Below are positions 9,530-18,743 of a stretch of DNA of 64,000 bases, one piece after another. Under the pieces are notes generated by a model, which made no database searches, was not told the DNA's origin, and saw only the letters and a program-made list of their open reading frames with translations. The DNA is from Afipia sp. P52-10. Its GTDB lineage: Bacteria > Pseudomonadota > Alphaproteobacteria > Rhizobiales > Xanthobacteraceae. Numbering within the stretch: position 1 is the first letter of the stretch; each line of letters begins with the position of its first letter. The stretch lies in contig NZ_AZSJ01000003.1 in NCBI RefSeq assembly GCF_000516555.1, positions 2,103,302-2,167,301 on the forward strand, written 5' to 3'. A program made the translations under genes and the position numbers.

Positions 9530-10416
9530 TTGTGGATCAGCGTACCGATGCCGTGGTTGGTGAACAGTTCGAGCAGCACCGCGTGCGGCGTCTTGCCGTC
9601 GATGATGACGACGCCCTCGACGCCTTTCTCCAGCGCGTAGATGCAGGTCTCGACCTTCGGGATCATGCCGCCGGAGATGGTGCCGTCGGCGATCAGACGG
9701 CGGGCGTCCTTGATCGACAGTTCCGGGATCAGCGTCTTTGACTTGTCGAGCACGCCCGGCACGTCGGTCAGCAGCAGCAGCCGCTTCGCCTTCAGCGCGC
9801 CGGCGACAGCGCCGGCGAACGTGTCGGCGTTGACGTTGAAGGTCTCGCCGTCCGCCGAGGCGGCGAGCGGCGCCAGCACGGGGATCAGCTCGTAGCCGAT
9901 CAGCTGGTTCAGCAGCGTCAGGTCCACCTTCTGCGGCTCGCCGACGAAGCCGAGGTCGATGATCTTCTCGATGTTGGAATCGGGGTCGATCATGGTGCGG
10001 GTCGCCTTCTCGGCGACCACCATGTTGCCGTCCTTGCCGCACAGGCCGACGGCCTTGCCGCCCGCCTCGTTGATGTAGCCGACGATCTGCTTGTTGATCG
10101 ATCCGGCCAGCACCATCTCGACGATCTCGATGGTGGCGGCGTCGGTGATGCGCAGGCCCTGCGCGAATTCCGACTTGATGCCGAGGCGCTTCAGCATCGA
10201 GGCGATCTGCGGACCGCCGCCATGCACCACCACCGGATTGATGGCGGTCTGTTCCAGCAGCACGATGTCACGGGCGAACTGCCGCGCCAGGCTCTCCTCG
10301 CCCATGGCGTGGCCGCCATACTTGATGACGATGGTTTCCTCGTCATAGCGCTGCATGTGCGGCAGCGCTTCGGAGAGGATGCGGGCCTGGTCGGCGGGAG
10401 CGATGGGGTCCGTCAT
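9526..10416 (-). CDS. argB: Acetylglutamate kinase
   Basis: Phosphorylates N-acetylglutamate with ATP, the second step of arginine synthesis. The 296-residue protein has the kinase motif [10 protein letters not shown] near residue 33 and VVHGGGPQI, which binds the substrate. [12 protein letters not shown] and [10 protein letters not shown] are conserved in the C-terminal nucleotide-binding lobe. The ATG at 10416 ([14 protein letters not shown]) is the usual family start. Its stop overlaps the GTG of the DUF1036 gene. Confidence 0.97.
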   Translation of the reverse strand: MTDPIAPADQARILSEALPHMQRYDEETIVIKYGGHAMGEESLARQFARDIVLLEQTAINPVVVHGGGPQIASMLKRLGIKSEFAQGLRITDAATIEIVEMVLAGSINKQIVGYINEAGGKAVGLCGKDGNMVVAEKATRTMIDPDSNIEKIIDLGFVGEPQKVDLTLLNQLIGYELIPVLAPLAASADGETFNVNADTFAGAVAGALKAKRLLLLTDVPGVLDKSKTLIPELSIKDARRLIADGTISGGMIPKVETCIYALEKGVEGVVIIDGKTPHAVLLELFTNHGIGTLIHK

Positions 10417-10563
10417 GGAGCGGAATCTCTGCTGGCGGCGATGCGGGGCGGAACGGAAAACGTGCAGGCGCGGTTCTAGCCGATCCCCGCACCGGCGCAA
10501 AGCCGGTCATCCCGCCGGGCCGTGCATGCGGTGTCCCGCGCCGGTCATGTCCGATGGGCTGAA

Positions 10564-10941
10564 CTAGTCTGCCGCGCGCTGCGGCCAGGCGGCGGCAATG
10601 GCGAGGGCGAGCCAGCTCGCGATCAAGATCGTGCCGCCGGTCGGTGCCGCCATCGGGAAGAAGCTATGGCCGGTGAATTGGCGCAGCGCGATGGTGCCGG
10701 AGAACAGGGCGGCGCCGAGCACGAAACCAGCGGCCGCGAGCAGGCCGAGATGGCGCTGCGCCAGCGTCTGCTCGGCGAGCAGCACGGCACCGATCACCGC
10801 CAGCGCGTGCAGCAGCAACAGCGTCGCTGCCGGCGCAAGGCTCTCCGCATGGGCCTGATGGGCGGCGAGGGCCGAGAGAACGACGCCGGCTGCGCCCATC
10901 AGGGCGGCGAGCGCGGCGAGCAGTTTGCAGGCGCCACGCAT
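10564..10941 (-). CDS. DUF423 family small membrane protein
   Basis: A 125-residue protein with four hydrophobic segments, beginning [31 protein letters not shown]. The end of the first segment (ALAAH) and the later FSGTIALRQFTG...APTGG block are typical of the DUF423 (YgdD/YwdK) family. Function unknown. Its ATG overlaps the engB stop by 4 bp, so it is translationally coupled to engB. Confidence 0.88.
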   Translation of the reverse strand: MRGACKLLAALAALMGAAGVVLSALAAHQAHAESLAPAATLLLLHALAVIGAVLLAEQTLAQRHLGLLAAAGFVLGAALFSGTIALRQFTGHSFFPMAAPTGGTILIASWLALAIAAAWPQRAAD

Positions 10942-11591
10942 CAGCTTCGCTCCGCGACGAGTTGCATCATCGCCGCCCGCAGTTCCGGCATGCCGGTGCC
11001 GTTGCGGGATGACGTGGCGATGACGGAAGGGTAGGCGGCGGGATGCTTGGTCAGCGCGGCGGTGGTCTCGGCAATCCGTGCCTGCAGGTCGCTGGCCTTC
11101 ACCTGGTCGGCCTTGGTCAGCACGATCTGGTAGCTGACGGCGGCGCGGTCGAAGGTCTTGAGGATGTCGAGATCGACGTCCTTGAAGCCGTGCCGGCTGT
11201 CGATCAGCACGTAGACGCGGCCAAGGGTAGCGCGGCCCTGCAGGTAGCGGTGGATCAGCTCGGTCCAGGCGGCGATCTTGGTCTTCGGCGCGGATGCATA
11301 GCCGTAGCCAGGCATATCGACCAGGCGCAGGCCGGACTTCGGCGGCCCTTCGAAGAAGATCAGCTCCTGGGTGCGGCCGGGCGTATGCGAGGTGCGCGCC
11401 AGCGCGTTGCGGCCGGTGAGCGCATTGATGAGGCTCGACTTGCCGACGTTGGAGCGGCCCGCGAAGGCGAGCTCAATGCCGCCCATCGGCGGCAGGATGT
11501 CGATGGTGGCGGCCGCGGCGATGAACTGCCAGTCGCCGGCGAAGATGCGCCGGGCGTGCTCGATCGCATCGTCAGAGAAGTCTTGGCTCAT
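10941..11591 (-). CDS. engB: Ribosome biogenesis GTPase EngB (YihA/YsxC)
   Basis: A 216-residue GTP-binding protein needed for assembly of the large ribosomal subunit and for cell division. The P loop is [14 protein letters not shown] (about 43-56), the G2 region TPGRTQ, G3 is VDMPGYGYA and G4 is TKAD (about 159-162). These motifs and the length are diagnostic of EngB. It lies directly downstream of yidC, after a terminator, an arrangement common in alphaproteobacteria. Confidence 0.96.
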   Translation of the reverse strand: MSQDFSDDAIEHARRIFAGDWQFIAAAATIDILPPMGGIELAFAGRSNVGKSSLINALTGRNALARTSHTPGRTQELIFFEGPPKSGLRLVDMPGYGYASAPKTKIAAWTELIHRYLQGRATLGRVYVLIDSRHGFKDVDLDILKTFDRAAVSYQIVLTKADQVKASDLQARIAETTAALTKHPAAYPSVIATSSRNGTGMPELRAAMMQLVAERS

Positions 11592-11657
11592 GCGGGCCTC
11601 TTAACACCGATGCGGCGGCGATGCACCCTTTCGCGTGCAGCAAGCCAGGCGCGAAAC

Positions 11658-11687
11658 GAAAAAGCCCTCGCGTGCGGCGAGGGCTTT
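11658..11687 (-). terminator. Rho-independent terminator of yidC
   Basis: A perfect 11-bp stem: AAAGCCCTCGC (11661-11671) pairs with GCGAGGGCTTT (11677-11687). On the minus strand it ends in TTTTT. It lies 25 bp past the yidC stop and before engB. Confidence 0.9.
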
Positions 11688-11711
11688 GCGATCTTGATGC
11701 TGGCTGCAGCG

Positions 11712-13547
11712 TCAACTCTGTGGTTTTCGCGCGAAGGTCGACTTGATGTTGTCGAACAGTTCGATCTTGGCGCCGTTCTTCTTCATGATGATGCCCTGCT
11801 GGATCACCGACAGCGTGTTGTTCCAGGCCCAGTAGATCACGAGACCGGCTGGGAACGAGGCCAGCATGAAGGTGAAGATCAGCGGCATCCAGTCGAAGAT
11901 CATCTTCTGGGTCGGATCCGGCGGGGCCGGATTGAGCTTCATCTGCACCCACATCGTGATGCCCATGATGATCGGCCAGATGCCGAGTACCAGATAATGG
12001 CCGAGCACCGGAACCTGGCTCGGATCGTAGGGGATCAGGCCGAACAGGGTGAACAGGTTGGTCGGGTCGGGCGCGGACAGATCCTTGATCCAGCCGAAGA
12101 ACGGCGCGTGCCGCATTTCGATGGTGACGAACAGCACCTTGTAGAGCGCGAAGAACACCGGAATCTGGATCAGGATCGGCAGACAGCCGGCGACCGGATT
12201 GATCTTCTCGCGCTTGTACAGCGCCATCATTTCCTGCTGCTGCTTCACCTTGTCGTCGGGATAGCGCTCGCGCAGCGCCATCATCTCCGGCTGCACATTC
12301 TTCATCTTCGCCATCGAGGCGTAGGACTTGTTGGCCAACGGGAAGAAGATCAGCTTGATCAGCACCGTCACCAGCAGGATCGCGATACCGAAGTTGCCGA
12401 CCAGGCGATACAGGTAGTCGATCGCCCAGAACATCGGCTTGGTGATGAAGTAGAACCAGCCCCAGTCGATCAGCAGCTCGAAGCGGTTGAGCTTGAGCTG
12501 CTTGTCATAGGCGTCGATCAGCGGCGTTTCCTTGGCGCCGGCGAACAGCCGCGCGCCGGCAGTGCCGGTGGCGCCCGGCGCGATCGTCTGCGCATCGAGC
12601 AGATAGTCCGCCTGATAGTTCTTGGAGGTGCCGACCGGCGTGGAGGAGAAGCGCGCCTGCAGATTTGCGGTGGTGTCGGGCAGCAGCGTCGCCGCCCAGT
12701 ATTTGTCGGTCAGGCCGAGCCAGCCGTTGGTGACCTTGAAGGAGAGCGACTTCTTCTCGTCGGCAACCTTATACGTCACCTCCTGCAGGCCCTGATCACC
12801 GAGCACGCCGATCATGCCCTCGTGCAGGATGTAGAAGCCTTCGACATGCGGGGTGCCGTGACGCGAAATCAGCGCGAACGGGTACAGCGTCACCGGCGCC
12901 GAGCCATTGTTGGTGACGTCGTCCTTGATGGTGAACAGGTAGTTGTCGTCGATGGTGATGGTGCGGCGGAAGGTGAGGCCCTCGCCGTTGTCGTAGGTCA
13001 GGGTCACCGGCGTCGTCGCGGTCAGCGTGCCGGAGCCTTCCTGCTTCCATTCGGTGTTGGCGTCGGGAAGCTTCGCGCTGGTTCCGCTGGCGCCGACCCA
13101 GCCGAATTCGGCGTAGTAGGGCTGCGGCGAGCCGGATGGCGAGAGCAGGGTGATCGGCGCCGACTTCGGATCGACGGTGACGCGATATTGCGTGAGCGAG
13201 AGATCGTCGATGCGGCCGCCCTTCAGCGACAGGCTGCCGGAGACGCGCGGCGTTTCGATCTTCACCCGCGGCGCGGCGGCAAGCGCTGCATCACGCGAGA
13301 CGAAGGTGGTCGGCGACGGCTGCTGCGACGGCTGGCTCGGCTGCGCCGGAGTGGTGCCGGGCTGGGGCGCCTGGCCCGCATCCGGCGCCGGCGTGTTGGG
13401 CGCTTGCGCCTGCTGTTGCACCTGCTGCTGCGCCTTTTGCGCGGCCTGCTGCTTCTCCATCTGCGGCACGACGAAGAAATACTGCCAGGCGATCAGCACG
13501 ATGCCGGACAAGATGACAGCGAGAATCGTATTGCGGTGATCGTTCAT
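11712..13547 (-). CDS. yidC: Membrane protein insertase YidC
   Basis: Inserts and folds inner-membrane proteins, alone or with SecYEG. The 611-residue length fits the Gram-negative form. One N-terminal membrane helix (about 8-28) is followed by a Gln/Ala/Pro-rich linker (about 32-80) and a large periplasmic beta domain. The conserved insertase core starts near residue 350, with the coiled cytoplasmic loop ([22 protein letters not shown]) and [24 protein letters not shown]. The C-terminus is basic (FARKPQS). It lies in the usual rpmH-rnpA-yidC order; the short membrane-insertion factor gene often found between rnpA and yidC is absent. Confidence 0.97.
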   Translation of the reverse strand: MNDHRNTILAVILSGIVLIAWQYFFVVPQMEKQQAAQKAQQQVQQQAQAPNTPAPDAGQAPQPGTTPAQPSQPSQQPSPTTFVSRDAALAAAPRVKIETPRVSGSLSLKGGRIDDLSLTQYRVTVDPKSAPITLLSPSGSPQPYYAEFGWVGASGTSAKLPDANTEWKQEGSGTLTATTPVTLTYDNGEGLTFRRTITIDDNYLFTIKDDVTNNGSAPVTLYPFALISRHGTPHVEGFYILHEGMIGVLGDQGLQEVTYKVADEKKSLSFKVTNGWLGLTDKYWAATLLPDTTANLQARFSSTPVGTSKNYQADYLLDAQTIAPGATGTAGARLFAGAKETPLIDAYDKQLKLNRFELLIDWGWFYFITKPMFWAIDYLYRLVGNFGIAILLVTVLIKLIFFPLANKSYASMAKMKNVQPEMMALRERYPDDKVKQQQEMMALYKREKINPVAGCLPILIQIPVFFALYKVLFVTIEMRHAPFFGWIKDLSAPDPTNLFTLFGLIPYDPSQVPVLGHYLVLGIWPIIMGITMWVQMKLNPAPPDPTQKMIFDWMPLIFTFMLASFPAGLVIYWAWNNTLSVIQQGIIMKKNGAKIELFDNIKSTFARKPQS

Positions 13548-13560
13548 CCGGTGTCTCGGT

Positions 13561-13926
13561 TCAGCCCGCGGCTTGCGGCGTTGCGGTCGCGCGCTTCGTT
13601 AATTGTCGATCGAGCCGCGTCAGCGCGGTCTCGAAATCTTGCAGCATGGTCTCGAAGCCCCGGCTGAGCGCCGCCCGCCGGCCGATCAGCACATAATCGC
13701 AATGGGGCCGCATAAAAGAGAGGCCATTTCGCCTCACCATGTCGCGCAGCCGGCGCCGCACGCGATTACGCTCCACCGCCGTTCCAACCTTCTTGGAGAC
13801 GGTGAAGCCAATCCGGACGGGACCAGGATCGCGGCGGGTGCGGGCCTGAACGGTGAAGGCCGGAGCCGAGAAGCGGACTCCTGCGGCAGCGGCCAGAAAA
13901 TCAGCCCGCTGCCTCAGTCGATCCAT
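13561..13926 (-). CDS. rnpA: Ribonuclease P protein component
   Basis: The protein subunit of RNase P, which trims the 5' ends of tRNA precursors. The 121-residue protein begins [14 protein letters not shown] and contains [25 protein letters not shown], which holds the RNR signature of the family. It is between rpmH and yidC, with a 22-bp gap from rpmH. Confidence 0.95.
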   Translation of the reverse strand: MDRLRQRADFLAAAAGVRFSAPAFTVQARTRRDPGPVRIGFTVSKKVGTAVERNRVRRRLRDMVRRNGLSFMRPHCDYVLIGRRAALSRGFETMLQDFETALTRLDRQLTKRATATPQAAG

Positions 13927-13948
13927 CGGAAATAGGCCTTGGTTCGGC

Positions 13949-14083
13949 TCAGGCGCTCAGGCGCTTGCGGCCGCGGGCGCGACGGGCGGCCAGAACCTTA
14001 CGGCCGCCGGTGGTGGCGAGGCGGGCGCGGAAGCCATGGCGGCGCTTGCGCACGAGTTTGCTGGGTTGATAGGTCCGCTTCAC
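13949..14083 (-). CDS. rpmH: 50S ribosomal protein L34
   Basis: A 44-residue, strongly basic protein. It starts at GTG (14083), giving [18 protein letters not shown], then the conserved [18 protein letters not shown] ending. This is the exact usual length of bacterial L34. It is the first gene of the rpmH-rnpA-yidC operon and was read directly from the minus strand. GTG starts are common for rpmH in alphaproteobacteria. Confidence 0.97.
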   Translation of the reverse strand: MKRTYQPSKLVRKRRHGFRARLATTGGRKVLAARRARGRKRLSA

Positions 14084-14404
14084 GGGTCGTACTCCGCTGG
14101 CCGGCTAAATTGCCTGAGTGTGAGATTAAGTCCCTGTGGTTTCAGCCAAAATTCAGCCGAGAGGGCGAAGCCGGACGATCACGGGACAGTTGGCGCGGCT
14201 TATACGGGAGAGGGCGGTTTTCGTCAATCGAACAGCGTTATTCCGGATTGCCGCGCTCGCGCAAAAAGCGGCAAAGTCGGAAAGCCTTACTTATATTTAA
14301 GGAAACCGCCGCGGGTTCGCCGCCTTTGTCCGTGAATGGGAGGGTTGGGGGATTCGCCGGGCCGGTGCGGCACGAGCGGCGATAAGGGGCTCAGGGTCGA
14401 CGCG
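14084..14404. other. Divergent intergenic region, rpmH and sensor kinase
   Basis: A gap of 321 bp between two divergent genes, so it should hold both promoters. It is less GC-rich than its surroundings around 14100-14320. I see no RNA gene, no DnaA-box cluster, and no coding frame that looks real. Confidence 0.5.
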
Positions 14405-15895
14405 ATGTCACTCTTGCAGGACGGTAATGGGGAGAGGGCTCCCCGCAGGGTGAGATTCCTGTCATGGCGGCGGCTCGGTCTATCGGGCAAGCTGCTGTTG
14501 CTGACCATTCCCCTGGTGATGATCGCCGAAGTGCTCGTTTACGTACCGTCGATCGCCAATTTCTATCAGAATCGGCTGAATGACCGGCTGGCGGCCGCCA
14601 ACACCGCGGCGCTGGTGCTCGATGCCGCGCCGAGCGGCATGGTTCCCGATTCGCTGGCGCGGCAGATCCTGGACAGCATCGGCGCGCGCGCCGTCGCCAT
14701 CAAGCACGGCCAGCAGCGGCGGCTGCTGGCGATCGCCGACATGCCGATGCCGGTCGAGCGCGACGTCGATATGCGGACGATGATGATGGGCACCGCGATC
14801 TACGATGCGTTCGAGATGATGCTGACCAAGGCGGAAGGCTCGATTCGCATCGTCGGCCCCACCTCCGCCGGCGGGCAGTTCATCGAGGTGGTGGTGGACG
14901 AGCAGCCGCTGCGCCGCTCGATGTATCGCTTCTCGATCAACCTGCTGCTGTCGTCGCTCGGCATCTCGATTCTGACCGCGGGGCTGATCTATCTCGCGCT
15001 GCATTACCTGTTCGTGCGGCCGATGCGGCGTGTCACCGCCAACCTCGTCGCCTTCCACGCCGAACCGGAGAACCCGGCGCGAATCATCACGCCGACCGAT
15101 CGCGCCGACGAAATCGGCCAGGCCGAGCGTGAACTCGCCGACATGCAGCACGACCTGGTGTCGATGCTGCATCAGAAGAGCCGGCTCGCGGCGCTGGGCC
15201 TTGCGGTGTCCAAGATCAACCATGACTTGCGCAACCTCTTGGCCTCGGCGCAGCTCATCTCCGACCAGCTCGCCACCGTGCCCGATCCGCGCGTGCAGCG
15301 GTTCGCGCCGAAGCTCGTGCGCTCGCTGGAACGGGCGATCGCGTTCTGCCAATCCACTCTTTCCTATGGCCGGGCGCAGGAGGCCGCACCCGACCGCCGC
15401 ATCGTCGCGCTCGATCCGATCGCCGCGGAGGTGCGCGAATCGCTCGGGCTCGCCGCCGACACCGCAATCGCCTGGGTCAGCCATATCGAGCGCGGCATGA
15501 CGGTGGACGCCGACCCGGATCAGCTGTTTCGCGTGCTGCTGAATCTGGCGCGCAACGCGGCGCAGGCGCTCGAGCAGCGCGCCCCCGACGAGGCGACCGG
15601 GAGCCAGATCCGGATGCTCGCCAAGCGGGAAGGGATCGTCAGCATCATCGAAATCTCCGATAACGGACCGGGCGTGCCGCCAAGGGCGCGCGAACACCTG
15701 TTCGAGGCGTTTCAGAGCTCGGCCAGGCCGGGCGGCACCGGGCTCGGCCTCACCATCGCCGCCGAGCTGGTGCGGGCCCATGGCGGGCAGATCCGGTTGG
15801 TGGACAGCAACATCGGCGCGACCTTCCGGATCGAGATTCCCGACCGGCCGGTGGAACTGCATGCGCCGCGCGGCAGCGAGCGCGCCAGCGCCTGA
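14405..15895 (+). CDS. Membrane-bound sensor histidine kinase
   Basis: A 496-residue kinase that autophosphorylates on a histidine in response to an unknown signal. A membrane helix (about 28-50) and a second one (about 180-205) flank a periplasmic sensor domain. A HAMP-like linker follows (FVRPMRRVTANLVAFHAEPENPAR). The dimerisation helix holds the phosphorylated His273 (KINHDLRNLLASA). The ATPase domain has an N box (LLNLARNAAQAL), G1 (ISDNGPGVP) and G2 (GGTGLGLTIA). The ATG at 14405 removes 23 doubtful residues from the longest frame. No response regulator gene is adjacent, so it is an orphan kinase here. Confidence 0.9.
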   Translation: MSLLQDGNGERAPRRVRFLSWRRLGLSGKLLLLTIPLVMIAEVLVYVPSIANFYQNRLNDRLAAANTAALVLDAAPSGMVPDSLARQILDSIGARAVAIKHGQQRRLLAIADMPMPVERDVDMRTMMMGTAIYDAFEMMLTKAEGSIRIVGPTSAGGQFIEVVVDEQPLRRSMYRFSINLLLSSLGISILTAGLIYLALHYLFVRPMRRVTANLVAFHAEPENPARIITPTDRADEIGQAERELADMQHDLVSMLHQKSRLAALGLAVSKINHDLRNLLASAQLISDQLATVPDPRVQRFAPKLVRSLERAIAFCQSTLSYGRAQEAAPDRRIVALDPIAAEVRESLGLAADTAIAWVSHIERGMTVDADPDQLFRVLLNLARNAAQALEQRAPDEATGSQIRMLAKREGIVSIIEISDNGPGVPPRAREHLFEAFQSSARPGGTGLGLTIAAELVRAHGGQIRLVDSNIGATFRIEIPDRPVELHAPRGSERASA

Positions 15896-15910
15896 GGATT
15901 TGCGGGTTTT

Positions 15911-15928
15911 GCCGGCGTTTTCGCCGGC
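15911..15928 (+). terminator. Terminator-like hairpin after the sensor kinase
   Basis: GCCGGCG-TTTT-CGCCGGC, a perfect 7-bp stem 15 bp after the kinase stop. No long T-run follows, so termination could be weak or Rho-dependent. Confidence 0.5.
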
Positions 15929-16108
15929 TTCGCGCCGGGGCGGGATGGCCGGGGCGAGAATCCGGCCGGCTTGATGACAGAATAGCGTCAGTTCGCCGTC
16001 CGAATGCCTTGCCAATCCGGAGTTTAGCCGTTAGCTATGGCCCGCTTTCGGCGCCACGCCGTCAGCCCGCTTTCCGGCCTTGGACTTCAGGGCCTTCCAA
16101 GCGACAAC

Positions 16109-16185
16109 GCGCCCGTAGCTCAGCTGGATAGAGCATCAGACTACGAATCTGAGGGTCGGACGTTCGAATCGTTCCGGGCGCGCCA
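16109..16185 (+). tRNA. tRNA-Arg (ACG anticodon)
   Basis: A complete 77-nt cloverleaf. Acceptor GCGCCCG (16109-16115) pairs with CGGGCGC (16175-16181), followed by G and an encoded CCA (16183-16185). The anticodon stem TCAGA/TCTGA encloses the loop CTACGAA, with anticodon ACG at 16143-16145. The T arm contains GTTCGAATC. It reads CGU (and CGC/CGA with inosine) arginine codons. tRNA-Arg 3' ends are frequent integration sites, and a run of accessory and broken genes starts directly downstream. No integrase and no copy of the tRNA 3' end was seen elsewhere in the window. Confidence 0.97.
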
Positions 16186-16228
16186 AACCCCGCCGAATCT
16201 ACGATTTTCTGCGATCCGTTAAGCGGGA

Positions 16229-16417
16229 CTACGCCGAAGGAAATTCATCGTCGTATGAGAAGCGGTGCTCGGTGGCATTCGGCGTTCGCATCGGTGCATT
16301 GCCCTTCGACGGGTCGCCAATGCATTGATAGTGATCAAGCGCCTGGAACGGACGTCCAGACGTGACCATAAAGCGGAACTTGCCCCTGCGGTCCGCGGCG
16401 TTCCACGTGGACTTCAT
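16229..16417 (-). CDS. Small hypothetical protein
   Basis: A 62-residue protein (MKSTWNAADRRGKFRFMVTSG...) that I do not recognise. It has an AAGGGG ribosome site just upstream, and its ATG (16417) overlaps the stop of the upstream gene by 4 bp. Both facts favour a real coupled gene. No signal peptide or membrane segment is visible. Confidence 0.5.
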   Translation of the reverse strand: MKSTWNAADRRGKFRFMVTSGRPFQALDHYQCIGDPSKGNAPMRTPNATEHRFSYDDEFPSA

Positions 16418-16985
16418 TCGATTCCCCTTAGCTTAAGATCGTAAATGCCCAAATTGCTCGCCAGTAGGCTGCCGTCACCCAGTCGGTTGAGTGCGACAAA
16501 GCCAGCGCGTTCGAAGATCGACCAGATGTTCCGCTCCGCCCGCGACAGCCAGAGTTGGATGGCGAGCAGGCGCCGGCTCATTAGGCGGCAACTCTCCACG
16601 TCGAGATCACCCGGCCACGCGCCCTCGTGAAAAAGGCGATGGATGAAGTAGTCCCGCTTGTCCTTAATCCACGTCAGATAGCGGATGTCGGCCTCGGCGA
16701 CATCGTGCCGCTTGAGGATTTTAATGAGCGACCCGAGGGTCGATCCTTGCAACAGAGCCCTCTTCGAAGCGACTGCGCCCAACGCTCCGAGTCCGCGCCC
16801 AGCACTTTTTCGAGCCTCACGCGGTCGCACATGTGCATCGCACTGATCAGCATGTCTTCGAACTTGCCCACGGCCAAGTACGTCCCGGCCATCTCCTGGC
16901 AATAGAGAAACCGGGCCAGATGAAGTTCGGACATGCCGTCGATAAGGTCGCGAAGCTGCGCCTTCGTAAGGTCGGGTGTGAACAT
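16414..16985 (-). pseudogene. Frameshifted HEPN-like gene of the accessory region
   Basis: Two overlapping frames appear to be one gene broken by a single-base shift. The N-terminal part starts MFTPDLTKAQLRDLIDG at 16985 and reads sensibly to about ERWAQS. The C-terminal part resumes in another frame near ASKRALLQGSTLGSL and runs to 16414. The joint is near 16765-16785. The C-terminal part has KRDYFIHRLFHEG, matching the R-x4-H pattern of HEPN-fold ribonuclease toxins, on a helical background. The whole would be about 185 residues. The shift could be a real mutation, programmed, or a sequencing error. It is divergent from the DUF3644 gene. The HEPN call is an inference from the motif and fold character. 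Confidence 0.55.
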
Positions 16986-17049
16986 CTACGGGCACCGCAA
17001 TCGTTGATTGAGCATGTCAGCTTGGCATTATCCTGTGTAGATTAGGGCC

Positions 17050-18247
17050 ATGGCGAAGAATCCCAACAATCGGCTCGAACGCTGGGAGGTAGCGATCATC
17101 AAAGCGATGATAGCGACACCCCCTCGGAAGAACGACCAGGATATCCTGGCGTACTTCACGCGGCCAACCCGCTCCATCAATCACGGGCGGATCAAGGACA
17201 TTCGCGATAGGAAGACCCATACCGGCATCGCGCCTGCAAGCGCCGAGGAGCTGGCCGCGTTCCTCGAGGCTTGGCCCAACGTTGACGGCAACGGCCTGCA
17301 CCTGATCGGGGACGAACTGCTGATCAAGGCGCGCGAGGCGATGCTGCATGCGGTCCAAGGGTTCAATAACCCGCGGGCCCACTTTAAGTCCGAGGTGTTC
17401 ATCGTCACGGCGGTGATCGCTTGGACCTATCTGATGCACGCCCACTTCAAACGCGTCGGCGTCGATTACCGGCACCGGGACCGGCGCACGGGGGACGTCC
17501 TGAAGACTCGCCATGGCGCCGACAAGCATTGGGAGCTGGAGCATTGCCTGGGCGACGCCGCCTGCCCGCTTGACGAGGCGGCCAAGGCGAACCTCAAGTT
17601 CCTGATCGAGATCCGCCACGAAATCGAACACCAGATGACGCGCCGCATTGACGACCTGATTAGTGCTAAGCTCCAAGCCTGCTGCTTGAACTTCAACGCG
17701 GCGCTGAAGGCAATGTTCGGGGCTGAATACGGTCTGGACCGCGAACTCGGCCTCGCCCTGCAATTCGCTGGCATCGCCAAGTCGCAGCGCGATCTCTTGC
17801 TGAAGGAAACAGACCTGCCGGCGCATTTGATCGCAGCGCACACCGCCTATGAAGATGGCCTGCCGGAGGCTGTGATCCGCGACCCGAAGTACGCTTATCG
17901 CGTCGCCTACGTGGAGCGGTCGGTCAATTCTAAGGGTAAGGCCGACCAGGTCATCGAGTTCATCCGACCGGACTCGGCGGAGGGGCAGGAGATCGCCCGA
18001 GTGCTGGTCAAGGAGTCAGAGCGTAAGAAGTACAAACCGAAGGATATCATCGAGCTCATGCAGCGAGAGGGTCATCCCGACTTCAGAGGGTCATCCCGAC
18101 TTCAACCAGCACGCGCATCAACTCCTCTGGAAAGCGGCCGACGCTAAGAACCCCGCCCACAAGTTCGGTGTCGAACTCCGGCCGGGCGACTGGTGGTGGT
18201 ACGACAAGTGGGTGGACCATGTGCGCACCCGACTCATGGCCCGATGA
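17050..18247 (+). pseudogene. DUF3644 protein gene, C-terminus frameshifted by a 19-bp tandem duplication
   Basis: The protein (MAKNPNNRLERWEVAIIKAMI...) matches DUF3644, a family common in defence islands and probably HEPN-like: LIEIRHEIEHQM holds the R-x4-H pattern (Arg189, His194). As it stands it ends at 18147 (365 residues), the last 20 of them out of frame. The cause is an exact 19-bp tandem duplication at 18066-18103. Removing one copy restores the frame to 18247 and gives 392 residues, ending in a Trp-rich stretch (GDWWWYDKWVDHV), which agrees with the family C-terminus as I know it. The restored end overlaps the next, convergent gene by 14 bp. It could be a dead gene or a reversible switch. 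Confidence 0.8.
18066..18103. repeat. Two tandem copies of a 19-bp unit
   Basis: The unit AGAGGGTCATCCCGACTTC occurs at 18066-18084 and 18085-18103 with no mismatch. Its length is not a multiple of three, so it shifts the DUF3644 reading frame. Slipped-strand mispairing could add or delete a copy. Confidence 0.95.
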
Positions 18248-18743
18248 TTGCGCGGTCCTGGGAGAGAGTGTCTTCAAGCTCTATGAGCTGGTGCCGCCAC
18301 CAATAGACGGCTTGGCGAAACAGCTGGAACGCGTCCTTACCGTCCGCGAACTCCACGTGATACCCATCCTCATCTGGTACAAGCTTGGCGCCAAACGAGT
18401 ACGTTTTCAGAAGGTTATTCCTCTCCTTCTCGATGAACTCCCAGAATATCCACGAACCCTCGCGATCTGAGTTGAATCGCTGCCACAGGTTGCCAATCGC
18501 TTGGGAATGCTCAGTGGAGGATTTCGCGTCGACCTTTGCCAAGACATGGCCGATAGTCCTCAGGAGTGCGACCCCAGCTACCCAGTACAGGCGCCATTCC
18601 GGGAGTTCCTCATCTCCGTCCGCGACGTCAGAATTCTGGAAATGGAAGAGAATGCCAACGCAGTCCCAGAAGGGATCCCATCCCTTGAGCGTCTGCGTCG
18701 GCGGGCTGCGAGTGAAAATATCGCCTGTGACATAGTCAATCAT
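18234..18743 (-). CDS. Hypothetical protein of the accessory region
   Basis: A 169-residue helical, acidic protein (MIDYVTGDIFTR...), function unknown. A helix reading WEFIEKERNNLLKTYSFGA resembles a recurrent family of small bacterial proteins found near defence genes, but I cannot name it. The ATG at 18743 has AGGTG 3 bp upstream; a GTG at 18749 is the alternative. It overlaps by 8 bp (ATGATTGA) the stop of a broken upstream gene, so the two were once co-translated. It is convergent with the DUF3644 gene. Confidence 0.6.
   Translation of the reverse strand: MIDYVTGDIFTRSPPTQTLKGWDPFWDCVGILFHFQNSDVADGDEELPEWRLYWVAGVALLRTIGHVLAKVDAKSSTEHSQAIGNLWQRFNSDREGSWIFWEFIEKERNNLLKTYSFGAKLVPDEDGYHVEFADGKDAFQLFRQAVYWWRHQLIELEDTLSQDRAIIGP

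Noticed and set aside
11043-13667. A plus-strand frame of about 874 residues opposite engB and yidC
   Set aside because: It runs antisense to two certain genes, has no family features, and comes from codon bias in GC-rich DNA.
14084-14404. An origin of replication
   Set aside because: rpmH can lie near an origin in some bacteria, but no DnaA-box cluster or dnaA/dnaN gene is present.
16109-16185. A duplicate of the tRNA-Arg 3' end (attachment repeat) at the far end of the island
   Set aside because: I looked for the T-arm and acceptor sequence between 24000 and 27500 and did not find it.
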